A stretch of DNA of 20,427 nucleotides, taken from contig CAZOHN010000044.1 of NCBI GenBank assembly GCA_964579325.1, positions 1 to 20,427 of the forward strand, in the 5' to 3' direction. A program made the translations under genes and the position numbers. The notes under the pieces were generated by a model. The model saw nothing but the letters and a program-made list of their open reading frames with translations, was not told the DNA's origin and did not search any database. This DNA is from CAZOHN01 sp964579325. GTDB taxonomy: Bacteria > Pseudomonadota > Alphaproteobacteria > Rhodobacterales > Rhodobacteraceae. Positions 14,266 to 20,427 of this stretch are shown piece after piece (within the stretch, counting starts at the first letter, position 1; each line of letters starts with the position of its first letter).

Positions 14266-16086
14266 TCAGCCCGCTGCGCGCGACTGCCGCTTGCGCTCGT
14301 GCGGGTCGAGATGGCGCTTGCGCAGCCGGATCGCCTTTGGTGTGACCTCGACAAGCTCGTCGTCGTCGATATAGGCGATCGCCTCCTCGAGGCTCATCCG
14401 GATGGGCGGCGTCAAACGGACGGCTTCGTCGGTCCCGGATGCCCGAACGTTGGTGAGTTTCTTGCCCTTGAGCGGGTTCACCTCGAGGTCGTTGTCACGG
14501 CTGTGCTCGCCGATGATCATGCCCTCGTAGACCTGCTCCTGCGCGCCGATGAACATCCGGCCCCGCTCCTCAAGGTTCCACAGTGCGTAGGCTACCGACA
14601 CACCTGCATCCATCGAGATCAGGACGCCCTGGCGGCGTCCCTGGATCGGGCCCTTGTAGGGTGCCCAGCTGTGGAACAGGCGGTTCAAGACGCCTGTGCC
14701 ACGCGTGTCGGTCAGAAACTGGCCGTGGTAACCGATAAGCCCGCGTGAGGGCACGTGAGCGATGATCCGGGTCTTTCCCGCGCCTGCGGGCTTCATCTCG
14801 ACGAGGTCGCCCTTCCGCTCGCCCGTTATCTTGTCGATCACCGCGCCGGTGAATTCATCGTCCACGTCGATGATGGCTTCCTCAATGGGTTCCAACCGCT
14901 CGCCGTTCTCCTCGCGCATGATCACGCGCGGGCGCGAAATGCTGAGTTCGAACCCTTCTCGGCGCATGTTCTCGATCAGGACGCCCATCTGAAGTTCGCC
15001 CCGGCCCGATACCACGAAGGCTTCGCCACCGGGGGTGTCGGCGACCTTGATCGCCACATTCATCTCGGCTTCCTTCATCAGGCGCTCGCGGATCACGCGG
15101 GATTGCACCTTCGATCCGTCGCGGCCCGCCAGCGGACTGTCATTGATCCCGAAGGTCACCGAGATGGTCGGCGGGTCGATCGGCTGCGCGGGAAGCGCGG
15201 TATCGACTTCGAGAGCGCAGAGCGTATCGGCCACGGTCGCCTTCGACATCCCCGCGAGCGTGACGATGTCGCCCGCTTCGGCGGCGTCGATCGGTTGCTG
15301 TCCGAGCCCTCGGAAGGCGAGGATCTTGGTGACGCGGAAACGTTCGATCAACTCGCCGGTCCTTGTCATCGACTTGATGGTCTCCCCGGTGGTCAGCCGG
15401 CCGGACTCAACCCGCCCGGTGAGGATACGGCCGATGAACGGGTCGGCCGAGAGCGTGGTGGCAAGCATGCTGAACGGTTCGGCCGCGCGCCGGAGCTGCG
15501 CCGGTGCCGGTACGTGAGCGAGAATCAGGTCGAACAGCGCCGCCAGGTCCTTGCGCGGTCCGTCGAGGTCGGTGTCGGCCCAACCGGCACGGCCCGAGGC
15601 GTAGAGGTGCGGGAAATCGAGTTGTTCATCTGTCGCACCGAGGTTGGCAAAGAGGTCGAACACCTCGTTCAGCGCGCGATCCGGCTCCGCATCCGGCTTG
15701 TCGACCTTGTTCAGCACCACGATGGGCCGCAGGTTCAGCGCCAGCGCCTTTGCCAGAACGAACTTGGTCTGCGGCATCGGGCCCTCCGCGGCGTCGACCA
15801 GCAGGCAGACCCCGTCGACCATGCTCAGGATGCGCTCCACCTCGCCGCCGAAGTCGGCGTGGCCGGGCGTGTCGACGATGTTGATCCGCGCGCCTTTCCA
15901 CTCGACCGATGTCGCCTTGGCGAGGATCGTTATCCCGCGCTCGCGTTCGATGTCGTTGCTGTCCATCGCGCGTTCGGCCACGGCCTGGCCCTCGCGGAAG
16001 GCGCCGGACTGCTTGAGAAGCTCGTCGACGAGGGTGGTCTTGCCATGGTCGACATGCGCGATGATGGCGATGTTGCGGAGCTCCAT
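14266..16086 (-). CDS. typA: Ribosome-associated translational GTPase TypA/BipA
   Basis: TypA/BipA is an EF-G-like GTPase that assists 50S assembly and stress or cold adaptation. The 606-residue length is typical. Motifs: P-loop AHVDHGKT (10-17), switch I ERGITI (49-54), DTPGH (72-76), NKVDKPD (126-132), EF-G-like domains II and III, and the BipA-specific C-terminal region with GPIQGRRQGVLISMDAG, LTNVRASGTDEA and a basic tail. All GTPase elements are intact. It is divergent from zwf across a 200-nt gap. I see no convincing promoter for typA in that gap. Confidence 0.97.
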   Translation of the reverse strand: MELRNIAIIAHVDHGKTTLVDELLKQSGAFREGQAVAERAMDSNDIERERGITILAKATSVEWKGARINIVDTPGHADFGGEVERILSMVDGVCLLVDAAEGPMPQTKFVLAKALALNLRPIVVLNKVDKPDAEPDRALNEVFDLFANLGATDEQLDFPHLYASGRAGWADTDLDGPRKDLAALFDLILAHVPAPAQLRRAAEPFSMLATTLSADPFIGRILTGRVESGRLTTGETIKSMTRTGELIERFRVTKILAFRGLGQQPIDAAEAGDIVTLAGMSKATVADTLCALEVDTALPAQPIDPPTISVTFGINDSPLAGRDGSKVQSRVIRERLMKEAEMNVAIKVADTPGGEAFVVSGRGELQMGVLIENMRREGFELSISRPRVIMREENGERLEPIEEAIIDVDDEFTGAVIDKITGERKGDLVEMKPAGAGKTRIIAHVPSRGLIGYHGQFLTDTRGTGVLNRLFHSWAPYKGPIQGRRQGVLISMDAGVSVAYALWNLEERGRMFIGAQEQVYEGMIIGEHSRDNDLEVNPLKGKKLTNVRASGTDEAVRLTPPIRMSLEEAIAYIDDDELVEVTPKAIRLRKRHLDPHERKRQSRAAG

Positions 16087-16190
16087 CGGAAGGGTCGCTT
16101 TCGGTTCGTTTCGGATTTGCGCGGGGAGCTATCGCAGCACGCGGAGAAAGGCCAGCGGAAAGCGCGGATGTTGCTGCATTGCGCCTTGGC

Positions 16191-16218
16191 TTGAGCCGCG
16201 CCCATCCGGTGCTAGACT
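16191..16218 (+). promoter_or_regulatory. Candidate zwf promoter
   Basis: TTGAGC (16191-16196) and TAGACT (16213-16218) are separated by 16 bases, each matching the consensus at four of six positions. The start point would lie near 16225, about 60 nt before the zwf ATG. It is the best candidate seen in the typA-zwf gap. Confidence 0.4.
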
Positions 16219-16225
16219 GCACCGG
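16206..16225. promoter_or_regulatory. Perfect inverted repeat flanking the zwf -10 element
   Basis: CCGGTGC (16206-16212) and GCACCGG (16219-16225) are perfect 7-bp arms. The six-base spacer is exactly the candidate -10 hexamer TAGACT. A repressor bound here would block the promoter. It could also be a chance GC-rich palindrome. Confidence 0.45.
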
Positions 16226-16248
16226 CCCGCTGCGCTAAGGCAGGCGTC

Positions 16249-16260
16249 GTTAGCGCTAAC
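16249..16260. promoter_or_regulatory. LacI-family-type operator before zwf
   Basis: GTTAGCGCTAAC is a perfect 12-bp palindrome with the central CG typical of LacI-family operators. It lies downstream of the candidate start point and 26 nt before the zwf ATG. A matching half-site GCGCTAA also occurs at 16232-16238, 21 bp (two helical turns) upstream of the same half-site at 16253-16259. No regulator gene is in the window, so the binding protein is unknown. Confidence 0.6.
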
Positions 16261-16286
16261 TTCGCAGTCGCAGCAAAGGAGCCGCC

Positions 16287-17741
16287 ATGGTCAGCCGCGT
16301 CATCCCGGTCGAGCCCTTCGACCTCGTCGTGTTTGGCGGCACCGGAGACCTTGCACGCCGCAAGATCCTGCCTGGCCTCTACCGCCGTTTCCTCGCAGGT
16401 CAGATGCCCGAAGACGCCCGCGTCATCGGTGCGGCGCGCACGTCGATGGACACCGAAGCTTTCCGCGTGCAGACCCGTGCCGCGATCGAGGAGTTCGTGC
16501 CCTCCGCCAAGCGCAAGCCCGACGCGGTCGCACGTTTTCTAGAACACGTTCACTACGTTGCCATCGACGCGACCGGCGATGCCGGGTGGGACGACCTCAA
16601 GGCGCTTTGCCGGCTGGACGTGGTGCAGGCATTCTATTTCTCGGTGGCGCCGACGCTGTTCGGCGCGCTGGCGGAACGGCTGCACGAGAAGGGGATCGCC
16701 TGCGAAACCTGCAGGATCGTCGTGGAAAAGCCCTTTGGCCGTGATCTTGCCTCGGCCCGGGCGTTGAACCGCACGCTCGCCGCGCATTTCAACGAGCACC
16801 AGATCTACCGGATCGACCATTACCTCGGCAAGGAAACCGTCCAGAACTTGATGGCGGTGCGCTTCGGCAACATCCTGTTCGAGCCTCTGTGGAACGCGCA
16901 ATACGTCGATCACATCCAGATCACGGTCGCCGAGACCGTGGGCGTGGGCGGGCGCGGGTCCTACTACGACAAGTCCGGTGCCATGCGGGACATGATCCAG
17001 AACCACCTGATGCAGCTTCTGTGCCTGATTGCCATGGAACCGCCCAGCCATTTCGACCCCGACGCCGTGCGCGACGAAAAGCTCAAGGTGATCCGCGCGC
17101 TCGATCCGGTGGATCCGGCCGAGACTGTGCGCGGCCAGTATGCGCGCAACGGCAAGGAACCAGGCTATCGCGACGACGCCGAGAACCCCGAAAGCCTGAC
17201 CGAGAGCTTCATTGCGATGCGGATGCACATCTCGAATTGGCGCTGGAAGGGCACACCGTTCTACCTGCGCACCGGCAAGCGGCTGAAGGCGCGCGCCTCC
17301 GAGATCGCGGTCGTTTTCAAGGACCCGCCGCATTCGATCTTCGACGCCCAGGAGGGTCGGCGGGGCAACATCCTGGCGATCAAGCTACAGCCCAACGAGG
17401 GCATGACGCTGCGGGTCACGATCAAGGAGCCGGGGCCTGGGGGAATGCGCCTGATCGAGGTGCCGCTCGACATGTCTTTCGCCGATGCTCTGGGTGAAAG
17501 TGGCAGCGACATTCCCGATGCCTATGAGCGGCTCATCATGGATGTGATCCGGGGCAACCAGACGCTCTTCATGCGGGGCGACGAGGTCGAGGCCGCCTGG
17601 GCCTGGGCCGATCCGGTGATCGAGGGCTGGGAGGCGCGCGGCGATCGGCCTTGCAGCTACGACCAAGGGTCGACCGGGCCGGAGGAAGCGCAGATCCTCA
17701 TGCACCGAGACGGCCGCCGCTGGCGCGAAATCCGGGAGTAG
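16287..17741 (+). CDS. zwf: Glucose-6-phosphate 1-dehydrogenase
   Basis: Zwf oxidises glucose-6-phosphate to 6-phosphogluconolactone, feeding the Entner-Doudoroff and pentose phosphate routes. The 484-residue length is typical. Visible: Rossmann dinucleotide motif VFGGTGDLARRK (15-26), EKPFG (147-151), the active-site signature RIDHYLGKE (175-183) and QNHLMQ with the catalytic His240. The ATG is supported by AAGGAG 6-7 nt upstream. pgl starts 5 nt after the stop, then pgi, so one operon carries three consecutive sugar-phosphate enzymes. The upstream palindromes suggest repression by a sugar-responsive LacI-type regulator, which is inference. Confidence 0.97.
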   Translation: MVSRVIPVEPFDLVVFGGTGDLARRKILPGLYRRFLAGQMPEDARVIGAARTSMDTEAFRVQTRAAIEEFVPSAKRKPDAVARFLEHVHYVAIDATGDAGWDDLKALCRLDVVQAFYFSVAPTLFGALAERLHEKGIACETCRIVVEKPFGRDLASARALNRTLAAHFNEHQIYRIDHYLGKETVQNLMAVRFGNILFEPLWNAQYVDHIQITVAETVGVGGRGSYYDKSGAMRDMIQNHLMQLLCLIAMEPPSHFDPDAVRDEKLKVIRALDPVDPAETVRGQYARNGKEPGYRDDAENPESLTESFIAMRMHISNWRWKGTPFYLRTGKRLKARASEIAVVFKDPPHSIFDAQEGRRGNILAIKLQPNEGMTLRVTIKEPGPGGMRLIEVPLDMSFADALGESGSDIPDAYERLIMDVIRGNQTLFMRGDEVEAAWAWADPVIEGWEARGDRPCSYDQGSTGPEEAQILMHRDGRRWREIRE

Positions 17742-17746
17742 TGGCC

Positions 17747-18418
17747 ATGGAGCTTGTCGAGTACCCAGACCGCGAGTTGCTGGCGATGCATCTGGCCGAT
17801 CAGCTGGTATCCGAGTTGAAATCCGCACTCCTGACCCACGATAGCGTGTCGTTCTCGGTTCCCGGTGGCACGACGCCGGCACCGGTATTCGACCTGCTGT
17901 CGGCCGTGGACCTGGACTGGAAGCGGGTCTCGGTCATCCTCAACGACGAGCGCTGGGTGGGCAGGGATCACCCGCGATCGAACACGCGGTTGCTGCACCG
18001 CCACCTCCTGCGCGACCGCGCGGCCGCCGCCCGGCTGATCCCGCTGTGCGCCGATAGCGCAACGCCCGAGGACTCGCTCGATGCGCTGGCCGAGGGCATC
18101 ATGCCGCACCTGCCTCTGTCAGTCCTGCTGCTCGGCATGGGTGCCGACATGCACACCGCGTCGCTCTTTCCAGGTGCCGATCGGCTGGCCGAGGCGCTGG
18201 CCGCCGATGCACCGCCGCTCATGGCGCTGCGCGCCGATGCGGCAGGCGAGCCGCGCATCACCCTGACGGCGCCGGTTCTGTCGGGTGCCCTGTCGATCCA
18301 CCTCCTGATCACCGGGCCGGAAAAGCGCACGGCACTCGAGCGCGCGCAGCACCTCTCACCGGAGGAGGCCCCGGTGCGGGTCGTCCTTGGCAATGCGACC
18401 GTGCACTGGGCAGAATAG
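17747..18418 (+). CDS. pgl: 6-phosphogluconolactonase
   Basis: Pgl hydrolyses the lactone made by Zwf to 6-phosphogluconate. The 223-residue protein belongs to the glucosamine-6-P isomerase/lactonase superfamily: VPGGTTP (38-44), LNDERWV (65-71) with HPRSNTRLL after it, and LLGMGADMHTASLFPG (128-143). In most relatives the last motif reads GxDGHTAS; here Met replaces the Gly before His, probably a lineage variant. ATG 17747 has GGGAG about 9 nt upstream, overlapping the zwf stop. Longer in-frame starts inside zwf are not supported by the family N-terminus. Confidence 0.95.
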   Translation: MELVEYPDRELLAMHLADQLVSELKSALLTHDSVSFSVPGGTTPAPVFDLLSAVDLDWKRVSVILNDERWVGRDHPRSNTRLLHRHLLRDRAAAARLIPLCADSATPEDSLDALAEGIMPHLPLSVLLLGMGADMHTASLFPGADRLAEALAADAPPLMALRADAAGEPRITLTAPVLSGALSIHLLITGPEKRTALERAQHLSPEEAPVRVVLGNATVHWAE

Positions 18419-18427
18419 GACAGGCAG

Positions 18428-20023
18428 ATGGATCTCTGGCAGAAGCTATCCGATCATCGCGCGGCCACGAAGGACCGGCCAATTCTGGCACTTTTCGGCG
18501 AGGGCAGGGCGGCAGCCTGTTCGGTGCATGCCGACGGGCTTCTGTTTGACTATGCCAAGACGACGATCGACGACGAGGCCCGCGCGCTCCTCCTGGCGCT
18601 GGCCGAAGCCGCCCATGTCCGCGAAAAGCGCGATGCGATGTTTGCGGGAAAAAAGATCAATGAAACTGAGGGGAGGGCAGTCCTTCACACGGCACTGCGG
18701 AATCTGGACGGAATGGTTCAGGTAAATGGAGCTGACATCATGCCTGCGGTGCGCGAGACGCACGCGCGGATGGAGACCTTCGCGAGCGCTGTCAGGGCAG
18801 GCGGCTTCAAGGGGCAGGGCGGGCGCATCACCGATGTCGTCAACATCGGCATCGGCGGCTCAGACCTCGGCCCCGCGATGGCTGCCATCGCGCTCTCGCC
18901 ATACCACGACGGCCCCCGCACCCATTTCGTCTCCAACGTCGATGGCGCCCACATCGCCGATGTGCTGAAGCCGCTGAACCCCGCCACGACCCTCGTCATC
19001 ATCGCGTCCAAAACATTCACCACCATCGAGACGATGACAAATGCCGAGACCGCGCGACGCTGGATGACCGAGCGCGTGGGCGACCCGGCCGCGCAGATGG
19101 TGGCGCTCTCTTCCGCCACCGACCGCACCGCCTCCTGGGGTATCCCGCCCGAGCGCGTGTTCGGGTTCGAGGACTGGGTGGGCGGGCGCTATTCGATGTG
19201 GGGTCCGATCGGGCTATCGCTGATGCTCGCCATCGGGCCGGAGAGCTTCCGCGCCTTTCTCGCCGGCGCCGCTGCGATGGACCGGCATTTCCGCGAGGCG
19301 CCCTTCGGGCAGAACATGCCCGTGATGCTCGCCCTCGTCGGCATCTGGCACCGGCAGGTCTGCGGCTATCCCACCCGCGCCGTTCTGCCCTACGAGCAGC
19401 GGCTGGCACGGCTACCGGCGTACCTCCAGCAGCTCGAGATGGAGAGCAATGGAAAGCGCGTGGCGATGGACGGGACCGACCTCGCCGTGCCGTCGGGTCC
19501 GGTCGTCTGGGGTGAGCCCGGCACCAACGGACAACACGCCTTCTACCAGCTCATCCATCAGGGTACCGAGCCCGTGCCGTGCGAATTCATCGGCGCGCGC
19601 GAGGGGCATGAGCCCGACCTCGCACATCAGCACCGGCTCCTGCTGGCCAATTGCCTCGCGCAGTCGGAGGCGCTCTTGAGGGGCCGCTCGCTCGACGAGG
19701 CCCGCGCGCTCATGGCGGCGAAGGGCCTGAAAGGGGCCGAGCTCGACCGCCAGGCCCGCCACCGCGTCTTTCCCGGCAACCGCCCCTCGACGACGCTTCT
19801 GATTCCGAAACTCACGCCCGCCACGCTGGGGCAGATCGTGGCGCTCTACGAGCATCGGGTCTTCGTAGAAGGCGTGATCCTCGGGATCAACAGCTTCGAC
19901 CAGTGGGGCGTCGAGCTTGGCAAGGAACTCGCCACCGCGATCCTTCCTGTGCTGGAAACGGGCGAAGGACTGGCGGCGAAGGACGGCTCAACACGGATGC
20001 TGGTGGAGTACCTGAGAGGCTGA
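18428..20023 (+). CDS. pgi: Glucose-6-phosphate isomerase
   Basis: Pgi interconverts glucose-6-P and fructose-6-P, letting this operon recycle fructose-6-P into the Zwf route. The 531-residue length fits the bacterial family. Visible: NIGIGGSDLGP (139-149), the first signature DWVGGRYSMWGPIG (249-262), ESNGK with the catalytic Glu339, GQHAFYQL with His370, and the second signature FDQWGVELGK ending at Lys499. ATG 18428 is 9 nt after the pgl stop and has AGGACAGG upstream. All catalytic residues are intact. No convincing intrinsic terminator follows; the 143-nt gap to the next gene holds only weak inverted repeats. Confidence 0.97.
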   Translation: MDLWQKLSDHRAATKDRPILALFGEGRAAACSVHADGLLFDYAKTTIDDEARALLLALAEAAHVREKRDAMFAGKKINETEGRAVLHTALRNLDGMVQVNGADIMPAVRETHARMETFASAVRAGGFKGQGGRITDVVNIGIGGSDLGPAMAAIALSPYHDGPRTHFVSNVDGAHIADVLKPLNPATTLVIIASKTFTTIETMTNAETARRWMTERVGDPAAQMVALSSATDRTASWGIPPERVFGFEDWVGGRYSMWGPIGLSLMLAIGPESFRAFLAGAAAMDRHFREAPFGQNMPVMLALVGIWHRQVCGYPTRAVLPYEQRLARLPAYLQQLEMESNGKRVAMDGTDLAVPSGPVVWGEPGTNGQHAFYQLIHQGTEPVPCEFIGAREGHEPDLAHQHRLLLANCLAQSEALLRGRSLDEARALMAAKGLKGAELDRQARHRVFPGNRPSTTLLIPKLTPATLGQIVALYEHRVFVEGVILGINSFDQWGVELGKELATAILPVLETGEGLAAKDGSTRMLVEYLRG

Positions 20024-20141
20024 TCCCGGGGCCGGTTTTGGTCCCGACGGATGATCACATCGCTCGAGTGGTTTACGGGCAACCCGGACCAAACGCAGCA
20101 CTCTGCAACGGGCTTGCCGACCCAGACCTCACGCGACCTCG

Positions 20142-20159
20142 GCGCGCCCGGAGGCGCGC
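20142..20159. terminator. GC-rich hairpin between convergent pgi and RidA-family genes
   Basis: GCGCGCC (20142-20148) and GGCGCGC (20153-20159) form a perfect 7-bp stem with a CGGA loop, 8 nt from the stop of the minus-strand gene. No T run follows on either strand, so termination is uncertain. A second, wider inverted repeat (TTTGGTCC at 20037-20044 with GGACCAAA at 20086-20093) lies in the same gap. Confidence 0.3.
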
Positions 20160-20166
20160 GGTGGTA

Positions 20167-20427
20167 TCAGGCGAGCGCCGCAGTCACGATGATCTCCACC
20201 TTGTAGTCCGGCGTCGCCAGGTCGGCCGAACCGGTGGCGCGGGCAGGGGTATGGCCGGCCGGGACCCAGGTATCCCAGACCGCGTTCATCTCGCCGAACG
20301 TGCCCATGTCGGCGAGCCAGATCTGCGCAGTCAGGATGCGCGTCTTGTCCGTTCCCGCCGCCGTGAGCAACCGGTCGATCTCGGTAAGGATCGCCCTGGT
20401 CTGCTCGGTCACCGTGCCACCGGGCGC
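20167..20427 (-). CDS. RidA (YjgF/YER057c/UK114) family protein, N-terminus outside window
   Basis: The visible 86 residues are the C-terminal part of a Rid-family protein. Members hydrolyse reactive enamine/imine intermediates or have related roles and form trimers. Visible: a helix with EQTRAILTEIDRLLTAAGTD, then LTAQIWLADMGTFGEMNAVWDTW, GHTPARATG with the conserved Arg that binds substrate carboxylate in active RidA proteins, and the closing strand DYKVEIIVTAA. The open frame runs off the right edge of the window, so a GTG at 20412 is not the real start: family members are near 115 residues and about 30 are missing. The exact Rid subgroup cannot be fixed from this part. It converges on pgi. 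Confidence 0.88.
   Translation of the reverse strand, partial: APGGTVTEQTRAILTEIDRLLTAAGTDKTRILTAQIWLADMGTFGEMNAVWDTWVPAGHTPARATGSADLATPDYKVEIIVTAALA

Noticed and set aside
14755..16194. A 479-codon open frame on the + strand over typA
   Set aside because: It is antisense to clear TypA GTPase motifs and its own translation is low in family character; it is a shadow of codon bias.
20037..20093. Inverted repeat TTTGGTCC/GGACCAAA downstream of pgi as a terminator
   Set aside because: The arms are only 8 bp with a loop of about 40 nt and no T run follows, so it is not a credible intrinsic terminator.

Overview
The window is high-GC bacterial DNA, almost certainly from an alphaproteobacterium of the Rhodobacteraceae/Rhodobacterales. 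The evidence is the C-terminus of the cell-cycle regulator CtrA at the left edge, the alphaproteobacterial Usg protein, a DUF6614-type protein, a GluQRS/TrmFO pair, LexA boxes of the alphaproteobacterial GTTC-N7-GTTC type, and the overall character of the proteins. Most of the window is chromosomal housekeeping sequence. I see no phage, insertion sequence, CRISPR array, tRNA or rRNA.

Left block (1-4972, + strand): the end of ctrA is followed by a compound hairpin, then ligA (NAD+-dependent DNA ligase) and recG (branch-migrating helicase), which are separated by 4 nt. Just after recG lies the most interesting locus of the window. Two perfect LexA-type boxes overlap or abut a candidate sigma-70 promoter that drives an unnamed 41-residue single-pass membrane protein, and a strong intrinsic terminator closes the unit. 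It looks like an SOS-induced membrane microprotein, in the style of small division inhibitors such as Caulobacter SidA. That role is an inference.

Middle block (4979-12771): a soluble chemoreceptor with its sensor domain at the C-terminus (-), a NifU/SufU-like scaffold protein lacking the third cysteine (-), and divergent hisI (+, histidine biosynthesis). Next is a minus-strand cluster of a DUF6614-type protein, trmFO and gluQ, the last two being tRNA-modification enzymes. gyrA (-) follows, with a GTG start and a good promoter. hisI and gluQ share a CTAG at their converging stops.

Right block (12965-20427): usg (+) converges on a GIDE-like membrane protein (-), followed by typA/bipA (-). Divergent from typA is the sugar-catabolic operon zwf-pgl-pgi (+). 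Together these enzymes make 6-phosphogluconate from glucose-6-phosphate (Entner-Doudoroff/oxidative pentose phosphate entry) and interconvert glucose-6-P and fructose-6-P. Its control region has an inverted repeat flanking the -10 and a LacI-type CG-centred palindrome downstream. The window ends inside a RidA-family gene (-). No gap longer than 300 bases lacks a gene.
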